From Phytomonas francai (Eukaryota > Euglenozoa > Kinetoplastea > Trypanosomatida > Trypanosomatidae), in contig MJCC01000025.1 in NCBI GenBank assembly GCA_001766655.1, positions 86,439-150,438 of the forward strand: a stretch of 64,000 nt of DNA. The letters run 5' to 3'. Position 1 is the stretch's first letter, and each line of letters starts with the position of its first letter. Below the pieces are notes generated by a model that did not search any database, was not told the origin of the DNA, and saw only the letters and a program-made list of their open reading frames with translations. This document shows positions 36,862 to 46,660 of the stretch, piece after piece. A program made the position numbers and the translations under genes.

Positions 36862-38240
36862 TTAAAAACTTTCATCCACAAAACCTTTCCCTTTTTCTGG
36901 AATATTTATCAAGTATGGAGACTTTTCAGAATGCGCATTCATAGCTACCTTGAAGACCAGACCATGGATGTCGGTCTGCTCCGAGTTGTAAAGCGTCAGA
37001 ACCTCATCCTTATAGCATTCCAGAAAGGGTGGTGGAACGACCCCCTCCTCCCGCTCAGCCGCACCGGACGGGAAGGGGCTCTGCACTAGGGAAGGTTTCT
37101 CTTGCGATCGGTACAATCTTTCTGCCTCCACGCTCGAAAATCGGGGCCTGTCAATTAATTGACCGCCCAAGTGCCTCAGGCGTGACTCTGTGATCCACAC
37201 CGAGGGGCTCTCGTAGTTAAAAAAGTAATGGTAGCAGTACTCAAACATTCGGAAGGAAAGCAACGACGAGTACCGTTTGCCAGACGCGCTGAACATAAGC
37301 AAGGGCTTGAAAAGATTCCGATTCCTGGTGTACCGCTCAGCATTCTCGAGCTGTGAGACGTTGTAAAAAATGATATTACTGCGCAAATTTACACCTAATT
37401 CCATACTCTGCCGCACCTTCTCCAATTCAGAGGAAAGCGAGGGATACTCAACCTTTGCCCATCGCTTAGGAAAGGTAGGGATGGCTATATAGTTTAATCT
37501 TTCTGACTCCTCTACAGACTCACACAACGAACTCAAATGGTAGCTGCTAACCCACAACGGGCAGGCCTTTTGTAGAGCAAAAAAAGACCGATGATTCTCG
37601 ATGTAGTTCTTGTATACATAGGGTAGAGGTCGGCCACTGATATCACGCGGCTTCCAGAATTGAGTCCGACACCTCAGACCCCTCAAAACATCCTGCAGCG
37701 TGTCCGTGGTAGCCGAGAACGGGTAATTGGTTTGCTGGATGTTGTACAAGTCCACCGTCTTGCCACTCCACCCCTGCATCCGGATTCCCTCGCCCCCCCC
37801 CGGCTTCAGCCGGAGCCCTAATCGGACGTAGGCGCCCATGGTGCCCCATATCGGGTAGCGGAAGCCCCGCGCCGCCGCCGCGGGCCGCAATCCCCGCTCG
37901 AAGCACTCGGGGTAGGCCACGCCGTAGCAGTTTCGCAGCCGCTCCGCGTCCTCGGGCAGGGCGTGCAGGTCGGACCCCCCACCCCCCCCCCNNNNNNNNN
38001 NNNNNNNNNNNNNNNNNNNNNNNNNNNNNNNNNNNNNNNNNNNNNNNNNNNNNNNNNNNNNNNNNNNNNNNNNNNNNNNNNNNNNNNNNNNNNNNNNNNN
38101 NNNNNNNNNNNNNNNNNNNNNNNNNNNNNNNNNNNNNNNNNGGGGGGGGCCGCCGGGCCACGCCAGCCCGCGGAGGGCGCGGGGAAGAGGAGGAGGGCGG
38201 CCGTCCGGCGCAGGAGCGCGCGCGGGGTCCAGCGCTGCAT
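36862..38240 (-). CDS. probable mitochondrial protein, interrupted by an assembly gap
   Basis: Two pieces of one likely gene lie either side of 150 Ns (37992-38141). The N-terminal piece starts at ATG 38238-38240 with MQRWTPRALLRRTAALLLFP, a strong mitochondrial presequence. The C-terminal piece runs from SDLHALPEDAERLRNCYG to the stop at 36862, over 370 residues without a break, including YPIWGTMGAYVRLGLRLKPG and WITESRLRHLGGQLIDRPRF. With exactly 150 bases in the gap the pieces are out of frame, so the gap length is nominal. I do not recognise the family; the long aromatic-rich body would suit a kinetoplastid-specific mitochondrial complex such as the mitoribosome, but that is only a guess. 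Confidence 0.7.
37992..38141. other. assembly gap of 150 N
   Basis: Unsequenced bases flanked by a run of C on the left (37981-37991 region) and a run of G on the right (38142-38149). The flanks suggest a hard-to-read GC homopolymer or hairpin within the coding region. Confidence 0.99.
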
Positions 38241-39704
38241 CCCCGAGGTGTGAGGAGGAGGAGGAGGAGGGAAAAGAAAAGGGGGGTGAAAAAGCGCTCG
38301 AGGAGGGAAGAAGAGAAGGGAGAAAAATAAGGAAGCTAAAAATGGCACAAACCGCGTGGTTCTTGTTTGTTGCCCGTCCCTTCTGTTTATATCTCTCCCC
38401 CTCTCTCTTTCTTTAGACGAAATGCCTGCTAATTGAGAAGCGTGTGGAATGCAGAGGAAGATAGTAAGGCGACAGGGGGAAAAGGTAAATAAATAAAAAA
38501 GAGCAATCGAGATGGTCTGATTCTGGAATATGGTTTGGATTCTGTGTTTATAAATGCGTCTTGATGTTTGTTTATTTACTAGAATTCAATTATTTGATCA
38601 CGGTCATAATTTTTTACCCTAGAAAGGGAAGTATCGGTAAATCAATACCAAAAGAATAAAATTCGGAATAGAAAGAGGAAGCTGCTACGACGACGCAACC
38701 GAGATCAACAATGAGTGTCCACAAGCACGTATATACGTGAAGGTTGATATTTAAAAGTGGATTCGGTAAGATGGAAAACAAGGTCAGATGTTAGCATACC
38801 ATCGCATTATTCTAAGTATGTGTAAATAGGACTTTCATGAAACATTGCAATCTCCCGCGGACGAAGCTGAACACCTTGAAATTTTATCAGGGGCTCGTCC
38901 CTCTGAGTGAGTGAGGTATCAATGTGCAACTTTTTCTAATTCGCCAGTTAGCTTACACAGTGATAGTCACAGTAAACCATGCAAGGACAAAGCCCTCGCA
39001 GGGAGAGTACTTGGGGTCGCGCTTACCCCCACTCCCTCCCTCCCATTTCAGCTACCTGGGTTGTGCACTAAGCCTAAAATTCCCTGAATCAACCACATAC
39101 GCACACATCCTGAGGAATGTAATTTCCTCCTCTCCTCTGTAGGTATCATTATGATGTGGATAATCTCAAGAAACATACCCATTCAAAGGAAAGAAAGTGT
39201 ATTACTATCTTTTAAAACGGTAGTTTTAAAAATCTCACGCGAACGTGAGCCTCCCAAGTCTTTCCCTGAGGGAACAGCACACGAACTTAAATGTGGTGAG
39301 AACGTTTATAAGAGAAAAAGAAGAACGCCTGGTCGATTCGTTAATACGATTTTTATTCTAGTCGACCCAACGCAGTCGAGAATTTTTATATTGTTTATTT
39401 TTTTCCCTTTTCATGGCTTCCCTAACCCTACCATCGGGAGCAAGTGGAGCAAGGGGTCATTGCACACCCCCTGCGGTGCAGTAAGCATGAAAACAGCTGG
39501 GAGTTGGAGAAATGGATACATCAGGTATCCATAATGTGATAAAGCGAGCTGTCACGGAGATGCCAGTCGGGCCTCTTTTCCAGAAGATGCGTTGAGTGTG
39601 CATTTGCCCTCAGAAACTTGGAAAACAAAAGGGATGAAGAACTCAAACTGAAAGCACTCCTGGGAAAGAGGGCCGGTTCATCGGCGACGCCGTAGCACTC
39701 GTTG
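38241..39704. other. long spacer without a supported gene
   Basis: 1.5 kb. GA-rich near 38241-38340 (CT-rich on the transcribed strand, a candidate splice tract for the mitochondrial gene), AT-rich after that. A 127-codon plus-strand frame (39151-39534) shows no resemblance to a known protein and lies antisense; not called. Confidence 0.55.
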
Positions 39705-40877
39705 TCACTGCTTCTTTAGCCATAGCTGGACAGGGCAATGGTCGCTTCCCATTACCTTTGGCATGGCATAGCAGTCCACGACCCGCCGTGCCAATCGCTT
39801 GGAGAGGACGAAATAGTCTAGGCGCCACCCCAACCCTCGGCTGCGGTTGTTAAACCGCATAGACCAGAAGGTGTACACCGGCGCGGCATTGGGGTATAAA
39901 TACCGAAACGCATCCACCGACTTTGTCGCGTTGAGCGTGTCCCGGAAGGACCATCGCTCCTCCGGTGTAAAGCACGCGCACTGCTGCATCGTCTTCCAGT
40001 TTCCGGCAAAAAAACGATCAAAGTCACACTGCGCGACGTTGAGGTCACCTGTCCAAATAAACCCCGCGTAGGGCTCGTCGGTGTTTGCCTTTGGTGTAGC
40101 CGCAAGCGCGTTCTGGACGCAAAGCTCATCCACCTCCTTCAGGTATCGCCTTATCTCCTTGTCAAAGTCCTCAACGCGGTAAGTCAGACGATCCAGCTTC
40201 ATCCCGCTGTTGGGGATATAGGTGTTCACGACGGCGATCGTCGGCCGCGGGGGCGCCACGGCGGCCGCCGTTGAAGGCGAGGAAAGCCACGTCGTCAACA
40301 CCCGGCCCTCCGTATCGCCATCCCCATCCCCTGTCAAGTTCACCTTTAAGCCGCGGCAGTGCTGTGCTCCCAGCGCGTCGCGCACCGAATCGTTCTTGAC
40401 GTAGGTCCGCGTTCCCGAGTAGCCATTCTTCGCCCGGCAAGGGTGATCGACAAAGCTGTAGCCCTCCACCACCCCCAGCGCGCCGTTTTCCGGGTCCCTG
40501 AGATTCAGCTTCGTCTCTTGCAGGCAAAAAATGTCGAACTTCTCCTTGTGAAGCAAATCTTTCAGGGCGGATTCGTTTTTGCGGAGAAGACCACGAAGCC
40601 CTGCCACGTTCCACGTGCCGAACTTGTACATCTCCTTGGGGTTAAAGGCGCGGTCCTCGTTTCGGCGCGCGAACGGGGTGACGGTCTGCCAAATCTGCTG
40701 TTCCGTCTTCTTCTCATTAAGGCACGAAAGCACCTCTTTGGATCGCACGAGGGGGCCCACCGTGCGGTTCCCAATCACCTTGGGTGTTTCCAAGCGGGGC
40801 TTCGTTGGCGCATCGGCGTCAACCGAAGGTGGCGAATCGTCGCGACGACGCTTCTTATTTTCCATTTTTGGAGGCAT
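39705..40877 (-). CDS. APE1: AP endonuclease, exonuclease III / APE1 family
   Basis: Base-excision repair nuclease that cuts 5' to abasic sites. 390 residues from ATG 40875-40877; an upstream TTG adds only five codons. After a basic N-terminus likely to act as a nuclear signal (ENKKRRRDD), the EEP fold runs through all catalytic motifs: FGTWNVAGLRG (metal-site Asn), CLQETKL (Glu), NTYIPNSGMK (Tyr), WTGDLNVAQCDFD (Asp and Asn), TFWSMRFNNRSRGLGWRLDYF (Asp), and GSDHCPVQLWL (Asp-His pair). PEERWSFRDTL and DAFRYLYPN are typical of APE1. It should be active, in contrast to the related fold encoded at 58875-60665. Confidence 0.96.
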   Translation of the reverse strand: MPPKMENKKRRRDDSPPSVDADAPTKPRLETPKVIGNRTVGPLVRSKEVLSCLNEKKTEQQIWQTVTPFARRNEDRAFNPKEMYKFGTWNVAGLRGLLRKNESALKDLLHKEKFDIFCLQETKLNLRDPENGALGVVEGYSFVDHPCRAKNGYSGTRTYVKNDSVRDALGAQHCRGLKVNLTGDGDGDTEGRVLTTWLSSPSTAAAVAPPRPTIAVVNTYIPNSGMKLDRLTYRVEDFDKEIRRYLKEVDELCVQNALAATPKANTDEPYAGFIWTGDLNVAQCDFDRFFAGNWKTMQQCACFTPEERWSFRDTLNATKSVDAFRYLYPNAAPVYTFWSMRFNNRSRGLGWRLDYFVLSKRLARRVVDCYAMPKVMGSDHCPVQLWLKKQ

Positions 40878-41383
40878 TGAAACCACAGGCAAAGGAAATA
40901 CGATTCGTTTTTTTATTATTATTTTCCCTTGATTCGCACTAAATAATGGGAATAAGCAGGTAAAAAAAAAAATATGACAATGTTTAAAAGCAAATAATAA
41001 AGGAATTAAAAGAAAGGATACGGGGACTCAATGCCCTTCTCAACCTTCGCGCAGAAAGAGAATCTAGAATTATGTTATTCGAAAGGTGTTAATTTTCATA
41101 CAATCCCTCCTCACCTCGCGTACCCCCCCCCCTCTTCAAGAACGACTTTTTTAGCCTCCAGCTATGCAGCCCACTACCATCACTTAGCTTAGTTATTTGT
41201 TAAAACCAGCAGCTGCCAAAGTTAAATAATAAGTGAAAGGAAGAATTAAAAACGTTTCGAAAATTGCCTGTGGCGATCAAAACTCAAGAATTACTATCCT
41301 GTACACCGAGACTGGTAACATAATCATATGCCGCTTCCCTACTACTACTACTACTGCACCACCACCACGACTACGATCCTCGG

Positions 41384-41414
<31 letters not shown>

Positions 41415-41421
41415 GCGATTC
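40878..41421. other. spacer
   Basis: 0.5 kb spacer ending in a CTA/CCA triplet run and a CT repeat at 41389-41414 next to the eIF2A stop. No gene seen. Confidence 0.6.
41389..41414. repeat. (TC)n microsatellite
   Basis: About 13 TC units just downstream of the eIF2A stop codon; purine-rich (GA)n in the transcript. Confidence 0.9.
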
Positions 41422-43140
41422 TTACCGCTTCTTCTTCCTTTTCTTTTCAACCAACGTCGCGCCGACGGGGCCGACGGGGGCGGGGGTGGAGGCGCCCCCG
41501 AGGAGGTCGTCCTGCCGGCGGAGCAGCGCGGCGGCGCGGGTGGAGGTGCCGCCGGGGGGGCAGTACGCCCGCGGTTTGGCCGGCGCCGCGGCCTCGCCGG
41601 CCCCCGCCCCCGGCCCCGGCGGCGGCGAGGGCTCTCGGCGTGGAAAGCCGGCGCGCGGCCCCGCCCCCAGGCCCACCCAATGCGCGCCGTAGAGCGCCTT
41701 ATAGCGCGCCGTCAGCACCCGCGCCCCGCTCCGCTTCACGAGCACGGCCTTGTTGTCCATCCGAAGCCGGGTGAAGAGGGTCACGCAGAGGAAGTGGTGG
41801 CTGTCCGGGGCCCAGCCGTGGAAGCTGCACTTCTCGTTGACGGCGCCGGTGCGGACGGGGGCGGGGGGTGGCCGCGGCGCCCCCCCCGCGCGCGCGAGCC
41901 GCCGCGGCGCCCCCCCCTCCTCGCCCCCCCCGTTCTCGTCCGAGCCGGCGGGGTAGCTGTAGAAGACGTAGTCGCCCGCGAGGTTGCCGCTGCCGCCGAG
42001 CACGAAGCCCTCCGCGTCGGGCGCCCACAGCGCCATATTCCGCGGCGCCTCGCCGAGGCTGAGGAGCTTCACGCCGTGTTTGCTGTAGAGGGTCGCCTTA
42101 TTCCGCGGCATCTTGCCGTGCACGACGAGGAGGACGTCGCTGCGGGCCGGGGCCCACTGCGCGTCGTGCACGGTCTCGCCGTCGCCGAGGAGCCGAATCG
42201 GCGTCGTGCGGCGCTCGAGGACGTCGATGAGGTAGAGGGAGACGGTGCCGTAGTAGCTTTTCCCGCTCGCATCGCGCTCGGACTGCACCAGGAGCGCGAT
42301 GTGGTGCCCGCCAAAGCTCCAAAGCATCCGCGCCGTCTCGGAGCCGCCAAAGGACACCTGATAGAGCGGGCCATCGCGCAGGTTGGGAAGGCGGTAGAGG
42401 GAAAGCGTCGCCTGCTGTTTTTTGTAGAATGGCTTGAAAAGCGCCAGAATGGGCAGACCCTCCTTCGGGCACGTCGAGAACGGGATCTCCTTATCCTGCG
42501 CGAGCATGAGGTCGATCTTGCTCAGGCAGGGAAAGACACCACCACGACTGCCGCTGGTCGGGATTGTCGGGGAGCCTCGAGGCGCCGCGGGCTCGCCCGC
42601 CTGGCGGGGTGCGTCCTCGGACGCCGCCGGCCCCCCGGCGGCGGGGCTTCCGTCCAGGACGTGCAGCCACCCCTGCATCGGCCGCACGAGAAAGGACTCC
42701 TCGGCCGTCCACGTGAGCGCCGGCCAGAGGGCCTGCATGCCGCGCATCAGGAGCCCGCCCGTGGCGACGTCGAAGACGCTCAGGTTCCCGCCCGGGGTTC
42801 GCTTGGGGTCCATCATCGCGTACGCCACGAGGTAGGTCCCGCGGGGGGAGAAGGCCATCGCGATCACGACGTGCGGCATCGCGTGCTCGAAGAGAAGCCG
42901 CGTCGAGAAGCCGTCCGCGGAGGAGCGGACTTGGCTGCAGCGCAGGTGCGTCGTCGTGGCGTGCGCGAACATTCCGGGCTCGGCGGGGTTGAAGCAGACC
43001 TCGCACTCGCGGTAGTCGCCCGTGTAGAAGTTCGTAGAATCCCCGGTGAGCTCCGTGAGGGTCGCCGCATCCTCGTCGTACACGGCAACCACCAAGTGGT
43101 CGTCCTTGCGCAGAACCAGAGGCAGCTGAGGGTGGGGCAT
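41422..43140 (-). CDS. EIF2A: eukaryotic translation initiation factor 2A
   Basis: A 572-residue WD40-type beta-propeller protein that delivers initiator tRNA in a GTP-independent way in other eukaryotes. The ATG at 43138-43140 is used; three codons upstream there is only a GTG. Diagnostic eIF2A stretches are GETVHDAQWAP, VVHGKMPRNKATLYSKHG, GEAPRNMALWAPD and GGSGNLAGDYVFY, matching the HAVEWSP, YGFMPAKATIF, GPRN and GFGNLRG blocks of the family. The C-terminal 100 residues are Pro/Ala/Gly-rich and end in a basic tail (LVEKKRKKKR). Upstream lies an extraordinary run of 19 C on the transcribed strand (43171-43189) in the place of a splice tract. Confidence 0.92.
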   Translation of the reverse strand: MPHPQLPLVLRKDDHLVVAVYDEDAATLTELTGDSTNFYTGDYRECEVCFNPAEPGMFAHATTTHLRCSQVRSSADGFSTRLLFEHAMPHVVIAMAFSPRGTYLVAYAMMDPKRTPGGNLSVFDVATGGLLMRGMQALWPALTWTAEESFLVRPMQGWLHVLDGSPAAGGPAASEDAPRQAGEPAAPRGSPTIPTSGSRGGVFPCLSKIDLMLAQDKEIPFSTCPKEGLPILALFKPFYKKQQATLSLYRLPNLRDGPLYQVSFGGSETARMLWSFGGHHIALLVQSERDASGKSYYGTVSLYLIDVLERRTTPIRLLGDGETVHDAQWAPARSDVLLVVHGKMPRNKATLYSKHGVKLLSLGEAPRNMALWAPDAEGFVLGGSGNLAGDYVFYSYPAGSDENGGGEEGGAPRRLARAGGAPRPPPAPVRTGAVNEKCSFHGWAPDSHHFLCVTLFTRLRMDNKAVLVKRSGARVLTARYKALYGAHWVGLGAGPRAGFPRREPSPPPGPGAGAGEAAAPAKPRAYCPPGGTSTRAAALLRRQDDLLGGASTPAPVGPVGATLVEKKRKKKR

Positions 43141-43170
43141 CGTCTCCACGTTTCCCAGAGAATCGTAGGA

Positions 43171-43189
43171 GGGGGGGGGGGGGGGGGGG
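43171..43189. repeat. homopolymer run of 19 G (C on the transcribed strand)
   Basis: Lies 31 bp upstream of the eIF2A start codon, continuous with TTTCTTCC on the minus strand, so it may form part of the pyrimidine tract for trans-splicing. Length is likely variable and hard to sequence. Confidence 0.9.
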
Positions 43190-44038
43190 AAGAAAGTGTC
43201 AAACTACCACTTTAGAGCGTGCGGTGCGTGACCGATGGAAGGAGCTTTCCTGTGGGATGGAAAGAAAGAATGATGCAGAAAAAAAAAGGAAAGGGATAAA
43301 AAGGAAGGTGGCTTTTCAGAAAACGTAATCGTGAAACTGGAACAATTTTACACGAATCGCGTTGATGCGAGAATAAAAATATGGAGATAGCATTAAGAAA
43401 ATGCAAAGGTGTTGACGATATTCTACAAATAGCACCTATAAAGGAAGGGAAAAATCTATCGTATGCATTATCAATTTACTTCCATATCCTGAAACACCAA
43501 ATAAGTCATTCGTCTGTGCCCTGGGGGTTGTCCTCGGCCCAGTTTTAATTGAATTTACCTCAAAGAGGGAACAGGCAGGCTTTTGTCAGGCTGTAGAAAG
43601 AAAATATGATAAACTCACAAAATGTCTAGCTTCTAAAGGCAGTCTCTTGTACAACCAAATTACACCACCACTACAATCATTTACCACCAAGCACATCTGT
43701 ATAGAAATCACACCTTAGGTAATAAAGGGTGAAGCAAAGGAAAGAAAGTTTAACGTAAAATTCTATCAGGAAGCGTATTTTGTGTTTAGTTTAGGGCGTC
43801 CCTTTCGTTTTACAGTGTGCATGCATGTATTTATTTATCTATTCATTTGTGTCTGCATGTGTGTGGACAGATGCCGATCGCTGTAAGAATGCACCTTACC
43901 CGTTGTCGAATGAAGGGATGCCAGCGAACGCCATCAATCCCCCCCACTCCCCACTCACACAGAAGAAAGGCTAGCCAATATTGGGGGAAAAAAAACTAGG
44001 AACCATTTCCCGCCTGAGAAAAAAAACACGGTCAACAT
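43190..44038. other. spacer
   Basis: 0.85 kb AT-rich spacer with A-rich runs near 43275-43290 and 43985-44030. No gene seen. Confidence 0.6.
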
Positions 44039-45999
44039 CTATGGCTTCATCGGTACCGGCGAAATGCTCTGCCGAGGCTCCTCCCCTTCATCATCCGGCA
44101 CGAGCAACACGATCGGCAAGTTCGCCGGCAGCGGTTCATCCAGACCATACCCTGCGAGAGAGGGGTTCCACGACAGCACCTCCCCCACCGTGATCCCGTA
44201 GCTGCGCGCAATGCGTTCGATGGTATCATAATCCGCATCCTCGGCGGGCTCCACATCCTGTTCTCGGTGTAGAGAAAGATTCTCCTTCTCCGCTTCCTTC
44301 ACCACTATCTCCGTCCTCTCGCCGGACTCCAGCGAAGTCGGTGGGGATGAAGGGTGATTCTTATGCAGTGATGAGGAAAAGAACCCCTTCCCGTGGAGCC
44401 CAACACGGCCGGAGACGCCCAGCGCCGGCACCGGCTGATTGAAGGATACATCCAACAAGGTGTTTTCGTGTTGAAACGCTCCCGTCCTTTCCCTAACCCC
44501 GCTAAGGCGGTTTCCAACCGTACCACGCCCACTACCCGTTCTACCACCCTCATCACCACCTGCTGGGATGTCATGCCGCCGCTCATTTTCATTCGCGGCG
44601 AGGGACGCCCCCTCTCGCTCCCCCTCTTTTCCTTTCTCGCTCACCCCACCCTTTTTATTCTCGTTCCTTGTCAGGGTTCGAAGAGCCGGAGGGGGGGGGA
44701 GACGTGTGAGGAGCCGCTCTCGAGGCGGCGAGAGCTGCCGTCGGAGCTGGGCGTGGATCCGCGGCACCGGGGCGGCGGTGTAGTATCCCGTGAGAGTTCG
44801 CGGGATGCCATTAAACAGCTCCTCCTCCTCTTCCTCCCCTTCATTTTCCTCCTCTTCGCTCGTTTGAGCCTCCCCTTCTCCGTCCTCGTGGGGGCTAGGA
44901 AAGCCCCCGTCGTCGGAGGAGCTAGTCTCGCCAAAAAGATCGATGGCTTCCTGGTCAAAGGCGGCGGCTCGTCGGTCGTTCGCGGGGAACGCTTCCTTAA
45001 CTTTTTCCGCTTTGTATTCTTCTTCGCCTTCGAGGGGGTAGGTTGGGGGGGATATGGAGCCGATCGCAGAGGTGGCCGTTCGGCCCTCCTCACCCTCCTC
45101 GCCCGCGGCCCTGCCGGCGTAGGAAGTGGGGGTAGATACGGCGAGGGAATCGCTGGCCTCGCGCACCCCGCGGCGCGCGTCGTTTGCGAGGCTCCGACCC
45201 TCCCTTTTCTCCTTTTCTTCTCTCTCCACCTCCTCTTCTGCCGGCGCCCCACGCCGAGGGGAGGGGGAGGGCCCGCCAGCCCCCGCGGGTTCGCGAAATT
45301 CCTTCTCGGAGGTGCCGTCGGCAGGCGCGCGGAAGAGGCCCCGGGGGGGCCTAGAAATGCTGCCCGCAAGGAGAGGAAGGGGTGCACACGGCGGCGGGGT
45401 CGGCGAGGCCCCCCCGCCCACAATTGTGGAAGGGTCTGCAAACCGCCGCTCCCCACCCTCCGCGGAATCCTCAGGGAGTCGCCATGAGATCTCAGAAGAC
45501 GAGGAAGAAGGGAAAGGAGAACTTTCACTATCGCGAGTGCTCGGAAGAGGACTCGTGTGGGGCGGAATCGCCTGCGAGGGGAGCACCAAAAAGCAGTTCA
45601 CCGGCAGCGCTACCGCATCCGAAAGGTCTGCGAGGTGCGGATTGTGCAAGCGGAGAAGCTCCACAGGAATTTGAAAGCGCCGCGCGATGGACGCGATTGA
45701 TTCCCTCGGCGGTGATTCATTTTCTTTTTTCAGGGCCTCTCCTTCTTTCTTGTTTGAGGGAGAGAAAGGCCGAAGAGTTCCCGGGAAGTGGCGAGCGTAA
45801 AGGTGGTGGGCCAGCGCGGTGGTGTGCGCAAGGGCTGCCTGAAAGGTGGCGCGATCCGCACTTGCGAAAGGAACCGCCGAGGCGCACGGGGTGGGGAGGC
45901 CCTCCTCAGAATTATCCCCTGTGAGAGAGTTCAGCAAAGCACGCTTGAGCTGGACCAGTGTGCCCTGCAGCTGATCGATTTGCTGAACAAGACCTTCCA

Positions 46000-46000
<1 letters not shown>
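44039..46000 (-). CDS. protein with two LysM-like domains and a low-complexity middle
   Basis: 653 residues. The N-terminus is a short helical region (VQQIDQLQGTLVQLKRALL). At about 100-141 there is a LysM-like unit (SIASIARRFQIPVELLRLHN...CFLVLPS) and at about 590-635 a second, clearer one (DYDTIERIARSYGITVGEVL, then SWNPSLAGYGLDEPLPANLP and IVLLVP). Between them lie about 450 residues of Ser/Pro/Glu-rich disordered sequence with long acidic runs. No signal peptide or membrane segment is seen, so it is probably cytoplasmic and does not bind cell walls; eukaryotic intracellular LysM proteins are known. Function unknown. A TA repeat touches its start codon region. Confidence 0.75.
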
Positions 46001-46047
<47 letters not shown>

Positions 46048-46660
46048 ATATCGGTAATGGGCTCTATTATCCGTCTTTTTTGATCTTGCTTGCACCACGC
46101 GTCCGTTGTTTGGTATACCGAATGAACACAAAATGGAAGGAAACGAAAAAAGAGAAAGCAATTGACAATCAACCATTAACACTAAAGCTTCGCAGGAGAA
46201 CGGAAGAGTCTTCCCTATGATAACAAAAGGATATTACAATCCGGAACTAGGAACAAGATCTCAGCATCTCTCAGAAAGAAATATTTTTTTGAAAAAAGAA
46301 AATTATATACAATAGCTGATCTGAGTTCAACAACAAAAAAAGCTTCTGTGACAGAGATTTTTGAAAAGGTCTTGTAGAGAAAATAAAAAATTACGATGGC
46401 GTAAGATAAAAAAATATGTAATAAAGTGAAGTCATACAATATCTGTTACAGAATACATAAAGTTATAAAAAGGCAGTCATAAGGGAAAAAAGAATCGATC
46501 CAAGAAAAAATGTTTCGTCTGTAAATAACAATGAAACGAACGAACAGCCTATTTGACGAGAACAAATCCTTGACCAAACTAACAAAATATTTCGAGTTCA
46601 AGACAAGCAAGAAGATGTGTCGACGCTTTCCTCGTTACAAAGAAGTCGGGAAAAAATGAG
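46001..46660. other. spacer
   Basis: 0.66 kb AT-rich spacer including the TA run at 46004-46040. No gene seen. Confidence 0.6.
46004..46040. repeat. (TA)n microsatellite
   Basis: About 18 TA units beginning four bases upstream of the LysM-like gene start codon, so it must lie in, or overlap the end of, its short 5' leader. Confidence 0.95.

Noticed and set aside
39151..39534. 127-codon plus-strand frame
   Set aside because: No family resemblance, irregular composition, antisense to the transcription unit.
41233..43215. 660-codon plus-strand frame opposite eIF2A
   Set aside because: Arg/Gly/Ala-rich shadow of the GC-rich eIF2A gene.
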